From contig CM033108.1 of NCBI GenBank assembly GCA_019321725.1, positions 5,784,060 through 5,848,059 on the forward strand: a stretch of 64,000 nt of DNA, in the 5' to 3' direction. Origin of the DNA: Paulownia fortunei. Its lineage: Eukaryota > Streptophyta > Magnoliopsida > Lamiales > Paulowniaceae. Below, one piece after another: positions 25,876 to 37,680 of this stretch; positions within the stretch are counted from its first letter, which is position 1, and every line of letters begins with the position of its first letter. The position numbers were made by a program, and so were the translations under genes. Below the pieces are notes generated by a model, which saw nothing but the letters and a program-made list of their open reading frames with translations, was not told the origin of the DNA and made no database searches.

Positions 25876-27245
25876 AGGCCCTTTTCAAAGCATAGATGTT
25901 AGTTCATTCAGTTTGAATTCATAATTATTATAGAGGCTTAAGCACCTATGTGCCCAAAGCTATGCTTATGTAGTTGATATTCCTTTTAAAACTGCTTTTT
26001 CCACTTGTTTTTTCTTTATATATTATTCTTATAAAGGGAAGTAATAATTTTTGGGCTCGTTTACTTTATGTGATGGGATATGATATGATTGATATAAAAA
26101 GTGATCAAATGATAGATATGGATTAAATTATTTAGTAAATATGATGTATACTTTGTTTGATTGGAAAGATGATATAATAATACCAATTTTAATCTTTTGT
26201 GTACTTTGTAGGATATATGTATATGTAAAATATAATTTTACCAAAATAACCTTTTAACAGATTGGGGGCATTTGTTTTCCTTCTTCAGTTCAAAATGAAA
26301 CAAAGTTACCCTAAAATCTCTAAGCTATTCTAAACGACAATTCGAGCCTCGTATTCAAACCCAATTCATAGCATGACTCCGACCGCATCAATTTGAAGAA
26401 TGAGTTAACGGTGGAGGTCGATCCTTAGAAGTGAGATCTCTCAATCTTTGAAGAGTTCCATCAATTGATGATAAGTAATACTCACTCACTTCTGATATTC
26501 TTTATTTTGACATAGAAATCTTGCTATTAATGGCAATTTATGAAACATAACTATCGATTTTTTAATCACTTTACATATTATTATATTTTTCCCAACATAG
26601 AATGGATTCATTCGATATTTTTGGATTTTTGTTTTTATATTTTTATTTATTTATTAAATTATTATGATTTTTTTTTGTAGATCTATTCATTTTGCAACTA
26701 AGAAATATGGGCAGTTCGCAGCAATGTAGCATAAATTCTGGGAGTAAGAATAACTTTAGACTATATGTGATGGACTCTTATTTGTTAATCCCTTACCTTG
26801 AACTATATATTTTTTGGGCTGTCTAATGATAATTAGTTTAATATGACATATACATACCCCCAAATGAGTTTTTGAGCAACTTGGAACTCCTGTATCTATT
26901 TTCTAGATTTTGGTGGAGTTAATATATATTATATGAAATTGAACTTTAACTATTATAAATATGAAGAATTTGTGTATGTTGTAGTTGTAGGAGTCATGTG
27001 GAGAAGTTGAGTGATATTATAGATATAGATTTGAAGGTTGTGTAATGGTACTAAATTAGTTGTATATCTAACTACAATATTTTATTTTCACAATGCTTTC
27101 CTATGTGCGCCTTTGTTGGGTATAGTTGTAATGAATGATAGTCTTATATACTTACATTTTGTTTTCACATTGTGATCGTCCATCAAAGACTAAAATTATG
27201 TTCTATGTTGGATGGTCTAATTAATATTTACTCACCATTGTATAG

Positions 27246-27660
27246 TGGATGAGACTAAATCATCTTCATCCACCCAACACCAAACCTCAGCACAATCAAT
27301 GACCAATTTATGTCATTGTGGATTTAAAGTTCCATTGCGCACCTCTTGGACATCTTCTAACCCAGGGCGTAAATTTCGAACTTGTCCTACATATGAGGTT
27401 AGAAACTATTTACTTATCTATTGCTTGTTTAAGTGTTGTGACTCAAAATATGAGATGGATATATGATATCAACTCTTATCCCATGTAATTAGGGCCAAAG
27501 GTGTGGTTTTTTTGAATGATATGATCCTGTGATGTGCAGAAGATCGACGCAAATTATTCTAGGTCTATTAAAATGAATTAATACCCAGGAATTGACCATT
27601 AGTCAACTCAGAAGTAGGGAGAAGAAAATGAAGTTCGATTTGGTTATTTCTGGCTTGTAA
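27246..27660 (+). pseudogene. GRF-type zinc-finger gene fragment, broken
   Basis: The first exon (27246-27397) begins after an AG acceptor and encodes a Ser/Thr-rich leader, then LCHCGFKVPLRTSWTSSNPG, GRKFRTCPTYE. A 95-bp GT-AG intron follows. Exon 2 (27493-27660) reads GQRCGFFE-stop-YDPVMCRRST and runs to ELTISQL, LRSREKKMKFD and a natural TAA. The CxCG ... NPGRxFxxC ... CGFFEWYDP arrangement is the GRF zinc finger, a nucleic-acid-binding fold found in many plant proteins and near plant transposons. The key tryptophan of CGFFEW is a TGA stop, so it is dead. No start codon is visible; an upstream exon may be missing. Confidence 0.75.
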
Positions 27661-28794
27661 TGATTGTTATCTTCTTGTATGGAAAAACTGTTGACCATGG
27701 AATATGACGGATGTTGTCACTTCCATGATGTGTTTTGATGAATGCTTTGATTATGTGCTTAGATATGTATTTTATTAACTTAAGTAGGTTTAAGGTCATG
27801 GACTTCTAATGTATCTAGTTGTAGATTATATTTCTTTCTCCCGTAGGATGGGATTCTTTACTGTATGTAGTAGGCCCTTTGTAGATATGCTATTTGTATT
27901 GTACTAAGGTCTTCATATACTAGGAAACATGACAAAATTCCAGGTAGTTATAGTTTAATAGATTAGAACCTTCATGTACTAATGCCTTATGTGTTGAGCA
28001 TTATAATTTATGATTAATGCTCATTGCTATATTGATGGTCTTACTAGACTACTAATTGTTGTGGACAACAGTTGTCACCTTCAATTTTGCATTATTTACC
28101 TTATTTATTATTGGATATAATTTGGATAACAATGGATAACACAAGTTATTCGTACAATCCATTTGTTTGAGGTTGATTTATTTTACATGCTAGTTCTTTG
28201 CAATTTCTGTTCTGGAATTGTTGCATCAATGTTATGCATGTTTTTTTTCTCTAGTGGAGTTTATTCAGATTTTGTATGTAGATGTAGTAGTATGTATTGT
28301 CAAATGAAAATGACATATAATCTGTTTATGGGTTTAGGATGCAGCCTACTGAATAAGACTAGAGAAAATACATTCCCAAATAAAGTTGATGTGTCATATA
28401 CAATATAAGGCAATACGGCATGATAGGCTACTGCTAAAAATGATCAGTCTTAGCAGAGCATAGATGCTTATTGTGATATGATATAATAATAGAGCCACTA
28501 ATTTTTAAATACCAATTATGCTGGTGGGCTCGTTTTTCATGCATTCCATCTTTTGGCCTATTCCACTGATTTTGCTGAATACAATCCAAAAAGTTAGCTG
28601 GTAAAATCTTATGAATGATAATTGAATATGATCATCCATTGAATGTATCCAGTAGTTGATGATAAAAGGACAAAAATTTGGCTTATAAATAACCATTAGC
28701 AATAACAGATTGGCAACACAACTTCTTAACTTTCAACAAACACTTCTTCTATACTCCTACTAAAAAACATAGATCCAAAACCATCTGCCCCAAA

Positions 28795-29716
28795 ATGAGC
28801 AATGTCGCAAGATTGAGTTTTCTACTCTGGTGAATGGACTAAGGAAATTGACAAAAAATTCATCCAGAGCTTATTCAACAAACTTCTCTTGGTCATTTTA
28901 AGGTTGGTGGTCAAAATATCCATGCGATTTTGTCGGCAATGGGTGTGGTTAATCACCAGTTTCAGACCAACTTTGATTATGTGTAATGTGTGGCAAGAAC
29001 AAAGAAATTGTACAAGCATTATAGAGTTTTCAATTAGATAAGAAACTTGTCAAGAGTCAACTACAATCTATTGACACATTCAGTGCAATGCCACCAAAAT
29101 CTGTGGGAATGTATTTCAGGGTTAGTTGTATATACTTGATTGAGCAAATTGTTTGAGCTCATTTTACATTTCTTGCATTAAAAATGGTGATCCTCAAATT
29201 TAATTAAAATCTTACTGACATTGATTTATTTTGAACTTGTGCTCCCAGGAGAAAAAGTTGACGATGGCATATATGTTGAAAAGTGGGATAGAATTTGATG
29301 CACTAAAATGTATTTTTCAAAACAAAACTTCATCTGAAAATGGCTCTGATGACAATAAAATAATAAAGATTTTGAACGACCATGATGCTGATGGAGAGGA
29401 TGATGATGAAGGTCATAATATTAATGATATTAGTGGCTATGAATTTAGTGAAGATTATACAGATAATTCATTTTGGAACGAAATTACTTAGTACCTTTCA
29501 GACTCTACAAATGATGCCTCTCTCTCCAAAATGCACGATCCTGTTTCAATTATGTCCAGTAATGTTAATAAGAGAAATGAGCTGAATTTAGTGCATGATG
29601 AAGTTAGATCGGGTCATCATTCTCATAGTGCGGATCCCCCAAGCAGCTCTCCATGGAAAAAGTTTGAAATGTTTGGTATCATAAATTCAGTTACTGTCAG
29701 TCTTGCTACTAGATGA
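28795..29716 (+). pseudogene. Myb/SANT-like gene copy D, broken
   Basis: A GEWTKEIDKKFIQSLFNKLL segment starting at 28829 is followed, after a frameshift, by VGGQNIHAILSAMGV, NHQFQTNFDYV and ARTKKLYKHYRVFN, the three-helix Myb/SANT-like pattern seen in the copies at 31072 and 33729. A CTCCCAG acceptor near 29248 opens a second exon with AYMLKSGIEFDALKCIF, the conserved Y-x3-G-x4-L-x2-IF box of this family, then an acidic stretch (DADGEDDDEGHN). A stop at 29489 interrupts it; the frame continues to SLATR-stop at 29716. The gene is dead. No closer family assignment is possible from sequence alone. Confidence 0.6.
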
Positions 29717-31071
29717 GTCATTTCATTGGTTTGCTATGATTTTCTTCCATTTTTGTTTGTATTTTGTTGCACGGATGGCTTTGTTTGGTTCTACCTAAGT
29801 TAGCATTAATTCTAGTACATTTTGTTAGGTCTCGTTTCATGTCCTTTGTAATATGGGTTGGTATTAATATTTTTATGTTTAATCTATCATTTTGTATGGG
29901 TGTGTTAACGATTGGTCTCTATTTTTCCTTGTTTATTATAAGATATTATTTTATAAATTTAATATTAATATTAAATTGAGAATAAAAAAAATCTGAGTGC
30001 CATCGATTTTGATTAAAAAAATGTTATTATTAACATTGAAGACTTGAAAAAATAAATTTGAAAACACAATACCTGTGTATTAACTGACACAAGTTTGATG
30101 TAATAAAAATTAACCCTCTGCATACCCCACCAACTACTGATTTCTCCCTATATCTTTTCATCTCCCATTGCCAAATACATTAGTTAATTTATTCAGATGC
30201 AACATTGCATGTAGACGTAGTTTTGGGCAATGAATGCACCAAACTTATTTATTGACCAACATTTCATCATCCCAACTATATTATAATCTTTCTACCGTCC
30301 TTTATGGTAATGATACAACTTTCAAGATTAGTACAATTTTTCAAACAAGATTATTCATTGCCTTAACTAGTACGGCCATCAACACAATAATTATAAACCA
30401 CATATACCCTTTCACTTTCACATTTTCTCTTTGTCAAAGTAGTCATCCAAAAAGAATTGTATTTTCTTTAACCCTCTCCCACATATCTCCAAGTCACCAG
30501 TGTAAGAAGTAAGTTCCTTACTAAACTTTTTGGTAGAAAGCTTCTGGTGTGAGGCCTTCTACATTCTATTAATCTAGCAAACCATCCCTCATTATTGATA
30601 TTCATGTAATTTTTTTTTCTCTTGATTTCATATTTTTTGGGGTAATCCCTATTTTGATATTGAGTTTGAGAGAGTATGGTTATGGTAATAACATTTTGCT
30701 TTGTTAAAGTTGTTTATTAGTATGTGACCATAAACCCAAACCCTTAAACAAGCAATGTATATGATTGGAATATAGTCCCACTTCTATTTTACTTTTGGTT
30801 ATGATGTGTGTACTTTTTGTAAGATAATATCAATTTTTATTTTGTAACTTGTAGATTAGTTTGGGTTTATGGTGATAGTAGATTTGTGCTTGGTGGTTGG
30901 AATTTTATTTTTTTTTGGAAAAATATAGTTATTTATATGAAGATGATGATGTGGTTTATACATTATCTAATATTACCATTTAAATATAGATTCAAACTTA
31001 TTTGAATATGTTGTAGTGTATTTCATCATTTACTCTCCATGGCTAATGATTTTATTTTTTGAAGGTAGCAT

Positions 31072-31897
31072 ATGTTTCACTTAACTATTCATCAAACACG
31101 AAACATATTCATTCAAAATATGTTCGAAGACAATGAGTGGACACGTGAAGAGTCTAATTTCTTATATCGGAAGTTGTTAAGATCCATCCAAACTCATTAT
31201 TTGGATAATGAGCGTGTTTGGAACAACTTACTTGCATCTATAGCGGTCGATTTGTCTCAAAAATTTGATAAAGAGTTCAGTATCCCAAAGTTAAGATAAA
31301 GGTTCAAAAATTCTGCAATCGTTATCACGAGTTTGTTCATTACATTCAGACCCAAGGGTAAGCTATTGTAACAAACATGATAAGGTGAGAGTGAATGGTC
31401 ATTACTAGAGACATGTTGGAAAGGTGTTATTACTTTGATTATGGTTACACTTTCATGTGGTATCTATTTTAATGTTGATGTTATTCATAGTTATACATTC
31501 TAACTTGAAAATTGGTTACTCATAGGAGACTTATCAACAAACATACTTTAGGGTTTATGGTTTGGAGCATTATGAAATTGGATATTATGTATTCAAGGTT
31601 GAGAAAGCAGCTGAGATCAACTTTGCAAACATCCCTGGATATACTGCTACGACTCTAATAGTCATTCTAAATAGTAACGACAATGATGATTGGGCAGATG
31701 ATGCAGGGGAAGGGGCAAATGCTGAAAATTGAGTAGATAATGAAGAAGGGGCTGATGCTGAAGTACATGGGGCAGATGTGGAGGATGAGCATTTGGATGA
31801 CGAAGTGTCTAATGGTGAGGTTCCAGGAGAAAACGAAGTTGGTCCAGATGATGAACCATCTTCTAGTGTTGAAGATGGATCTAGAGTTGAAAATTAA
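31072..31897 (+). pseudogene. Myb/SANT-like gene copy A, broken
   Basis: An ATG at 31072 opens HQTRNIFIQNMFEDN, EWTREESNFLYRKLLRSIQT and NNLLASIAVDLSQKF, ending in KLR-stop. One base out of frame the domain continues FCNRYHEFVHYIQTQG to a GGGTAAGC donor. After a CATAG|GAGAC acceptor near 31525 the second exon has YFRVYGLEHYEIGYYVF, matching the GLEHYDLL(E)xxF box of plant Myb_DNA-bind_3 proteins, then KVEKAAEINFANIPGY and a long acidic tail that is broken by one stop (after AEN) before ending at 31897. Loss of frame in two places makes it non-functional. Confidence 0.65.
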
Positions 31898-33728
31898 ATT
31901 AAGCCATATTTTGTTTATGGATTCATGTGTTGGTTTGCTAGTTTCATTTAGTTTAGTATGTTTATTTTGAATGTTTACTTTAAATGTTAGTGACTACCTT
32001 TGTGTTAGTTAAAGTTAGTCCGATAACTATGAAGTTAATGCTAAATGGTAAGAAAATGGTATATCATTTGTTGTGATGGTCAATGATGGTCTGGAACATT
32101 TTAATATATTGTATTCACATGCCTTTTGTAAAAGATATCCATCTGTGTTTATCTAAATGCTTTGTTCAATAACTTTTAAGAAATTGTGATGTATGCTGAG
32201 ATTGTGCTTATGAATGTACAACAATTAAGTTGTGATACGTCTGTTAAAAAGAAAAAAATTAAATCGCCATTAGATGATATGATATGAATTGTTCAATTCT
32301 CATTCAAGAACTCTTGGATATTATGCATATATGTTGTATCATGTTCTCTATATGGTACAAAGCTTGCATGTTATCCAAGTTCAGTTCCACTTTTAGCTTA
32401 TTTGATAGGTAGTTGATGCAAACAAGCTTGTCTACTATATGAGTGAAAGTAGAAAAGAAACCCTGATGGATATAAAATACTAGTCTCCTCAAGACACAGA
32501 TGTCATCACATTTGTATATTCATGTATTGAAAGTTTAATACCAACAATCCAAACTTCGAGTACAATGCAATCCAAAAAGCAAGATTTGAGATCTCCTTGA
32601 ATGACAGCATAAAAAAAGTAGATCTCATGCCAGACTTATACTCTCACACATAACAATTTTATCATTTATGATACAATGCTTAAGTTGACCAAGAAATGTA
32701 TCCTAAACTGACAATGAAATGTTATGTTATTTCTATCTTGTATGCCTTAGTTTGAATGTTAGTTTTATCTCATTTTAGTCTATTTAATAATATGGTTTCA
32801 TGGGATGTACATGCTAATTTTAGCCCTTTAGTTCCTTATGGTATACTATAGTACATATTTAATATTAAATTGACAAAACTTTTTTCAATTAAAATATTGA
32901 CAATACTACATACAGATTACATTTAATATTTTTAGGGGTAATAATCAAAATTGTGAATTCTTTTACTAAATTTTCATAACACCATCTACAAATTAAATTA
33001 ATTTAAATATATGTTTATTTTACCTACTAACATATTGAATAAAGATCAAGTTGGATAATTAGTATTTAACAAATTATCCAGAAATGAGAATGCATGATAC
33101 AAAGAAAAAATGATAATTGAAGTACAACCACTTCTATTAAATATGATGGCATGGTTGAACTCAATAAATGACACATTAAGTCCAGCACTTTTTCAGAAGA
33201 TTTTTTGCCTTCTTCATGCGTCTCTCAACTTCCACACCATTACCATAGAAAAAAGCTTGGTTTTTCTCTTCCCCATCTAACCGTCAAGAATTGCATATTT
33301 TTTGCATGCAAAACATATTTTTTTTTCATTTTCACTGAACTTGAATTAATTATTTTCTGTCAATATTCTAATAGAAATATAGCAAATGAGAGCTTGTCGA
33401 TTATTATTTATGCATCGTAAAAAAATTGATGCACTTACATAAAATGGATACATTATTGAGATAAAACTGGATAAATATGATACTATTGCAGATCCAAAAT
33501 ATATATTGTTCAGTATGTAAATGTATGATATATTTAAACCTTATATCGAATATATCTATTTAACTTTTTTGTAAAAATATCCTAGTTCTTAATGAAATGT
33601 CTGCTTTAATCTGTGTATATGAAAATATTTGTTTTATGCAGTGTATTAACTTCACTATATTTTTAATCTCTATTTTATCTAATTATGAATTAATTATCTG
33701 ATAACACAGTGTTTAACTCTCATCAAAC

Positions 33729-34299
33729 ATGCCCACAACACGGAATCATAGTATCGTTGTCTTATTCCAAGACACAGAATGGTCTAAAGATGAGGAATTA
33801 GTACTATTTTGGGAGTTGTTGCATGCTATGGCAGAATATCAATTTTCTAATCCAGTGGTGTTTGTTAGCATCGATTGCTAACAAATTATCTGAAAAGTTC
33901 ATGAAAGAAATTTCTGTTGAAAAGGTCAAATAGAAACTTAGGAGATTTCGGGCTACACATCCCAGATTTTTGGAATATATTCAGTTGTCCGGTGTAAAAT
34001 ATCATTTGTTTGATAACAGAGTTGAAGTGGATGGTGTATACTGGAATTACATTGATCATGTAAGTAGGTAGAATGTTTTTGTCTTATCAGTTAATACACT
34101 CTTATGTAATAACTGCAGTATAATATTTTATATATTTATTCAAAGTTTCTATCATATGTGGTAGGAGACAATTGAGCAGCGCTACTTTACGACACACGGG
34201 GAGCCATGGAATTTATATCTGATAATGATATTCAATTTTTGTTGAGCAATTGAAGAGGACATTGAAGATGAAGAATACCCGGCACCAAGTGCCATTTAG
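33729..34299 (+). pseudogene. Myb/SANT-like gene copy B, broken
   Basis: An ATG at 33729 begins MPTTRNHSIVVLFQDT, EWSKDEELVLFWELLHAM, then a frameshift, LLASIANKLSEKFMKEISVE, a TAG stop, LRRFRATHPRFLEYIQLSG and GVYWNYIDH up to a GTAAGTAGG donor. The next exon reads ETIEQRYFTTHGEPWNLYL, then an acidic IEEDIEDEEYP and a terminal TAG. The LLASIA...KLSEKF segment is clearly paralogous to copy A (LLASIAVDLSQKF). It lies convergent with the Harbinger Myb/SANT gene 640 bp away. Confidence 0.65.
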
Positions 34300-34938
34300 C
34301 TGAGTATAATCACTAATCTTTAATATGTGGTCCAATATCAATAGACCTAGTTGAATTAGAATAGTGGATGTAGTCTGTTAACATGGTGGCTTTTGTCTAT
34401 TGTAATAGAATGGATTCAAAATTATTTTATTGTGTATGGTTATAGACTTCTAATGTATTGTTTAATGTTACTTTTCTGTCAGTGGTGTTTAATCTAGACA
34501 ATGGAGTGCTTCATTTGGTGAAATGGATGTGTTTCAGTTTGTACCTGCTGTTTAATGTGTTATTTTACTTATCTTTTCCTCCAGCATAATTGACAAATTA
34601 CATCTGATTGATTAATCAACACTGAAAGATAACTTACAATGTTATTACAAATGGAAGATTATAGATCATGTTAATCTATACATAGTAGAACAAATAGCTT
34701 TAAATATTTTAAATGTCAGTCACAGCTGTTGAATTACAAATAACATTACCAGGGCACAAATTCACAATTAGGCAAGCCAATAGACAACAACCCTTGTTGC
34801 CCAAAATTCATCCAAAATTTCACTTACACCAAAAAATATAAATATGACAACATATGTTGGATCCAGTTTCTATTGCTGCTAGCACACCAGATGCGATTAC
34901 ATAGTAATATAACAAAATGATATATAATGTTGTTTAAA

Positions 34939-36053
34939 TCAAATCTGTCCAGATAATATCATCTGAACTGTCTCTGACCTAGCTTCATTTAAAAGGCTAA
35001 AGAACAAGTCAAGGTCCTTACTGTTGTTCACAAGAAGCTTTGCCACGTAAATTTTTTCAGTCAGACTCAATGATCCCAATTTGCCCAATTGTTCATATAC
35101 GACTATCCTCTTTTTAGAAGCATTAAACTCACATCCTATCCTCTTAGCAAGGTCCCCCAGTCTCACATTAGTCTACTAACAGAAATTGCCCATCAAGTCA
35201 ACAATTCATTCATCACAACTATCAATTATCTTTCTTTTCTTACACTTGGTTGGATTACCAGAAGCACTTGCAAATGATTGACAAGCACTTCCAGCTGGTA
35301 ATATTGCACTTGTAAATGGTTGACAAGGACTTGCAGAAGGTTGACAAACAAACATAAATTCAGTGTCATCTTTAGATAATTGATATGTCCCATCAAATAT
35401 GCCCCTTATAGATTGTTTGACAAGCAATTCCTTCATTTTCACCTGTAGTTTTCCCGATTTCATTAGCTGCAGTATTATAATCCACGACATTCTCTCATGT
35501 AGCCCTGTCCTTGACAAAAATCTCACACCAAGAGCTGTAGAATGGATATGACTTGAACCTCATTGTCGGGGTATTCGCATCTATCTGAAATATGTTGATA
35601 CTTTGAATAATCAATTCAATATTGTAATGCTTTATTAAAGCTAAAATAAGATTATAAAAAAAAAAACCATTTGTTTATCAAACATACCTTTGCATATTTC
35701 TCCCAAACATCATCACTATACACAGTAATCATATGGGCAGTATCACTTCATCCAAACCTAAACCGTGACAACATACTATACAAACTTCCATATTTTTTCT
35801 TCCAAACGTGGATTTTAGAGTTAATGTAGGGGTCTACACGAATGTCAATCCTTGAGAAGGCTTTCAACATAGAATTTTCCAGCTCACCCAAGTACCCCGT
35901 CCTAAATCCATTTTCACATTTCCAACCTGTTGTGATTAAATACTTTAATGAAGTAATTAAAACCTCTTCTTCTTGTAGTGTCCAAGTCCGACGTCAATTA
36001 TCTGTCCTTTTTCCAGCCCTCCTTGAATTTTTACAGCTACTTTCAACCTCCAT
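34939..36053 (-). pseudogene. Harbinger-associated Myb/SANT-like DNA-binding protein, broken
   Basis: From an ATG at 36053 the frame reads a stop-interrupted leader, then RRTWTLQEEEVLITSLKYL, GWKCENGFRTGYLGELE, the helix HVWKKKYGSLYSMLSRFRFG, a stop where the family has Trp (GFGW), and DDVWEKYAK. A GT-AG intron (35585-35687) follows. Exon 2 begins FKSYPFYSSWCEIFVKDRAT and is broken by a further stop. The C-terminus is recognisable at 34939-35166 (VRLGDLAKRIGCEF ... ARSETVQMILSGQI). These blocks are hallmarks of the Myb/SANT ORF2 that PIF/Harbinger transposases use to reach DNA and nucleus. Same strand and order as the transposase, about 320 bp apart. Several stops and frameshifts make it non-functional. 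Confidence 0.88.
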
Positions 36054-36373
36054 GTATCAACTGTACAACCAGCACAACCAAATTCAATATGATTTTACTT
36101 TAGTTGTATATTAAAATGATGTTAAACACAAACATGAACAACTACTGCTATAGTAACACATTAGATACTAATCATGATTTACAAAGTGGAGAAAGAGATG
36201 TGTCCCACGAAGTCAGGCCAATTCATAGCAATAATGAATCATTACAAAATCCAGAGTCTAAATAATAAATGTAGAATACAAAGTCACTATTAAACATAAA
36301 TTATGGACATGGAGTCAAATACATAGAACAACACAATCAAGTTGACACAATAAATTACATAAGTTAGTAATTG

Positions 36374-37680
36374 CTAAATTATCTCTCCGAGTTGACCATC
36401 TGGAGTGGACTCTACTATATCAATATAATCATCATCATTAAGTCCATGCCAATCTTGATTTTCAACAATCAAGTGTTCTAAAGGGTCAATAGGCATCTCA
36501 GTACGAATAAAATTATGAATCAAAACACAAGCCATAATAATGCGATTTTGAACTCTTATCGGATAGTATGAAGCACTCCTCATAATGGCCCAACGCCCTT
36601 TCAATAATCTAAAAGCCCTCTCAATCACGTTGCATGATTTAGAATGTTTTATGTTGAAAAACTCTTCCTTATTCCTTGGCCTAGAATTCCTCTCATTCTA
36701 ATCATCCAGATAATACCTGACGCATTCATATGGGAGTAAGAATCCATCATCGTTCATGTATCCATTATCACACAAGTAGTAATTTTCTGTGACCAACGTT
36801 AAAATTTAATTAGTACCTTGTAATAGGTGAATAGGATGATAAATAGTTAATGATGAGAAAATATAATATCAATACAGTATAAGCATAGAAACATTCTAAC
36901 TTACCTCTTGGAACTCGTAGACCACTATCCTTAGTGACTGCATCATGTAACACCCTACTGTGGGCAGCACTTTCTTCTCATCCACTTAATAAATAAATAA
37001 ATTTCATATCTTGATCACACACTCCTAGGACATTCACCACAATGTCACATTTTCGATTGCGATAACGGCTCTTCTCTAAGATCGGTACCCTTACATCAAT
37101 GTACGTCCTATCTAAAACGCCTAAACAACTCTATATAAAAGAACAAAGTAATACAAAAAAAACCTCAAAGAATCATATACATACATCATACTACTGAAAT
37201 AGTAATGGTAAATGACCTAATAATATTATCAATTACCTTAAACTATTTGCACCTTTCATTCGTACAATCTTCATCAACGGGCATTAGTTGCATAAGCAAT
37301 ATAGTATGAAGCTTTAATATGGCATTGAGCACTCCATGAAAATGCTTACTAACTGTCCGGCCTGATCTGATATAATCATGACCGACAATATGATTTTTCT
37401 TGTGGTGGGCATGCACCAATAGGAACATAGTTAATTGTGCTATTACATTAGTATTTCGATTAGAAACTAAACCCCCAACATGGTCTACAAGGTGACACAA
37501 TCTGTCGAATGCATTTCTGTTCATCCTCAAGTTGTTGATACAAGCTACATCACTAATGTCTATAATATCTTGCAATCTTTCTATTTGTTTTGGAATTCTA
37601 CTAAGCATACTATATTTTCTCATAACCGTTGTATGTAATACACCTGATAATAGACGTTTACGACTGTTATAATGTTCCAA
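36374..37680 (-). pseudogene. PIF/Harbinger transposase (DDE superfamily), broken
   Basis: Exons at 37237-37680, 36905-37130 and 36374-36786 splice GT-AG into one 361-codon frame. The N-terminal helical region (IDISDVACINNLRMNRNAF, HVGGLVSN) is followed by the DDE nuclease: CLGVLDRTYIDVRVP (first Asp kept), ESAAHSRVLHDAV (second catalytic Asp replaced by His), YYLCDNGYMNDDGFLLPY and CNVIERAFRLLKGRWA (final Glu kept), ending IMACVLIHNFIRTEM. There are in-frame stops where the family has tryptophan: RWKWFK has become RCK-stop-FK, GWE has become G-stop-E, and there is a stop after YYLDD. No ATG is in frame at the 5' end, so 37680 is only the limit of similarity. The gene is not functional. It is divergently arranged from nothing nearby and sits just upstream of its usual partner gene at 34939-36053. 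Confidence 0.9.

Larger units (their letters stand above)
24342..26052. other. Spacer between copy C and the Harbinger region
   Basis: Apart from the hairpin and SINE-like array, a GC-richer patch at 24920-24990 may be the former 5' leader of copy C. Nothing else is recognisable. Confidence 0.4.

Noticed and set aside
30234..30512. 92-codon plus-strand ORF upstream of Myb/SANT copy A
   Set aside because: AT-biased composition without motifs; it may be old leader sequence. No coding support.
35970..35984. CTTGTAGTGTCC as an inverted CACTA end
   Set aside because: It lies within the coding sequence of the Harbinger Myb/SANT gene (TWTLQEE), so the match is coincidental.
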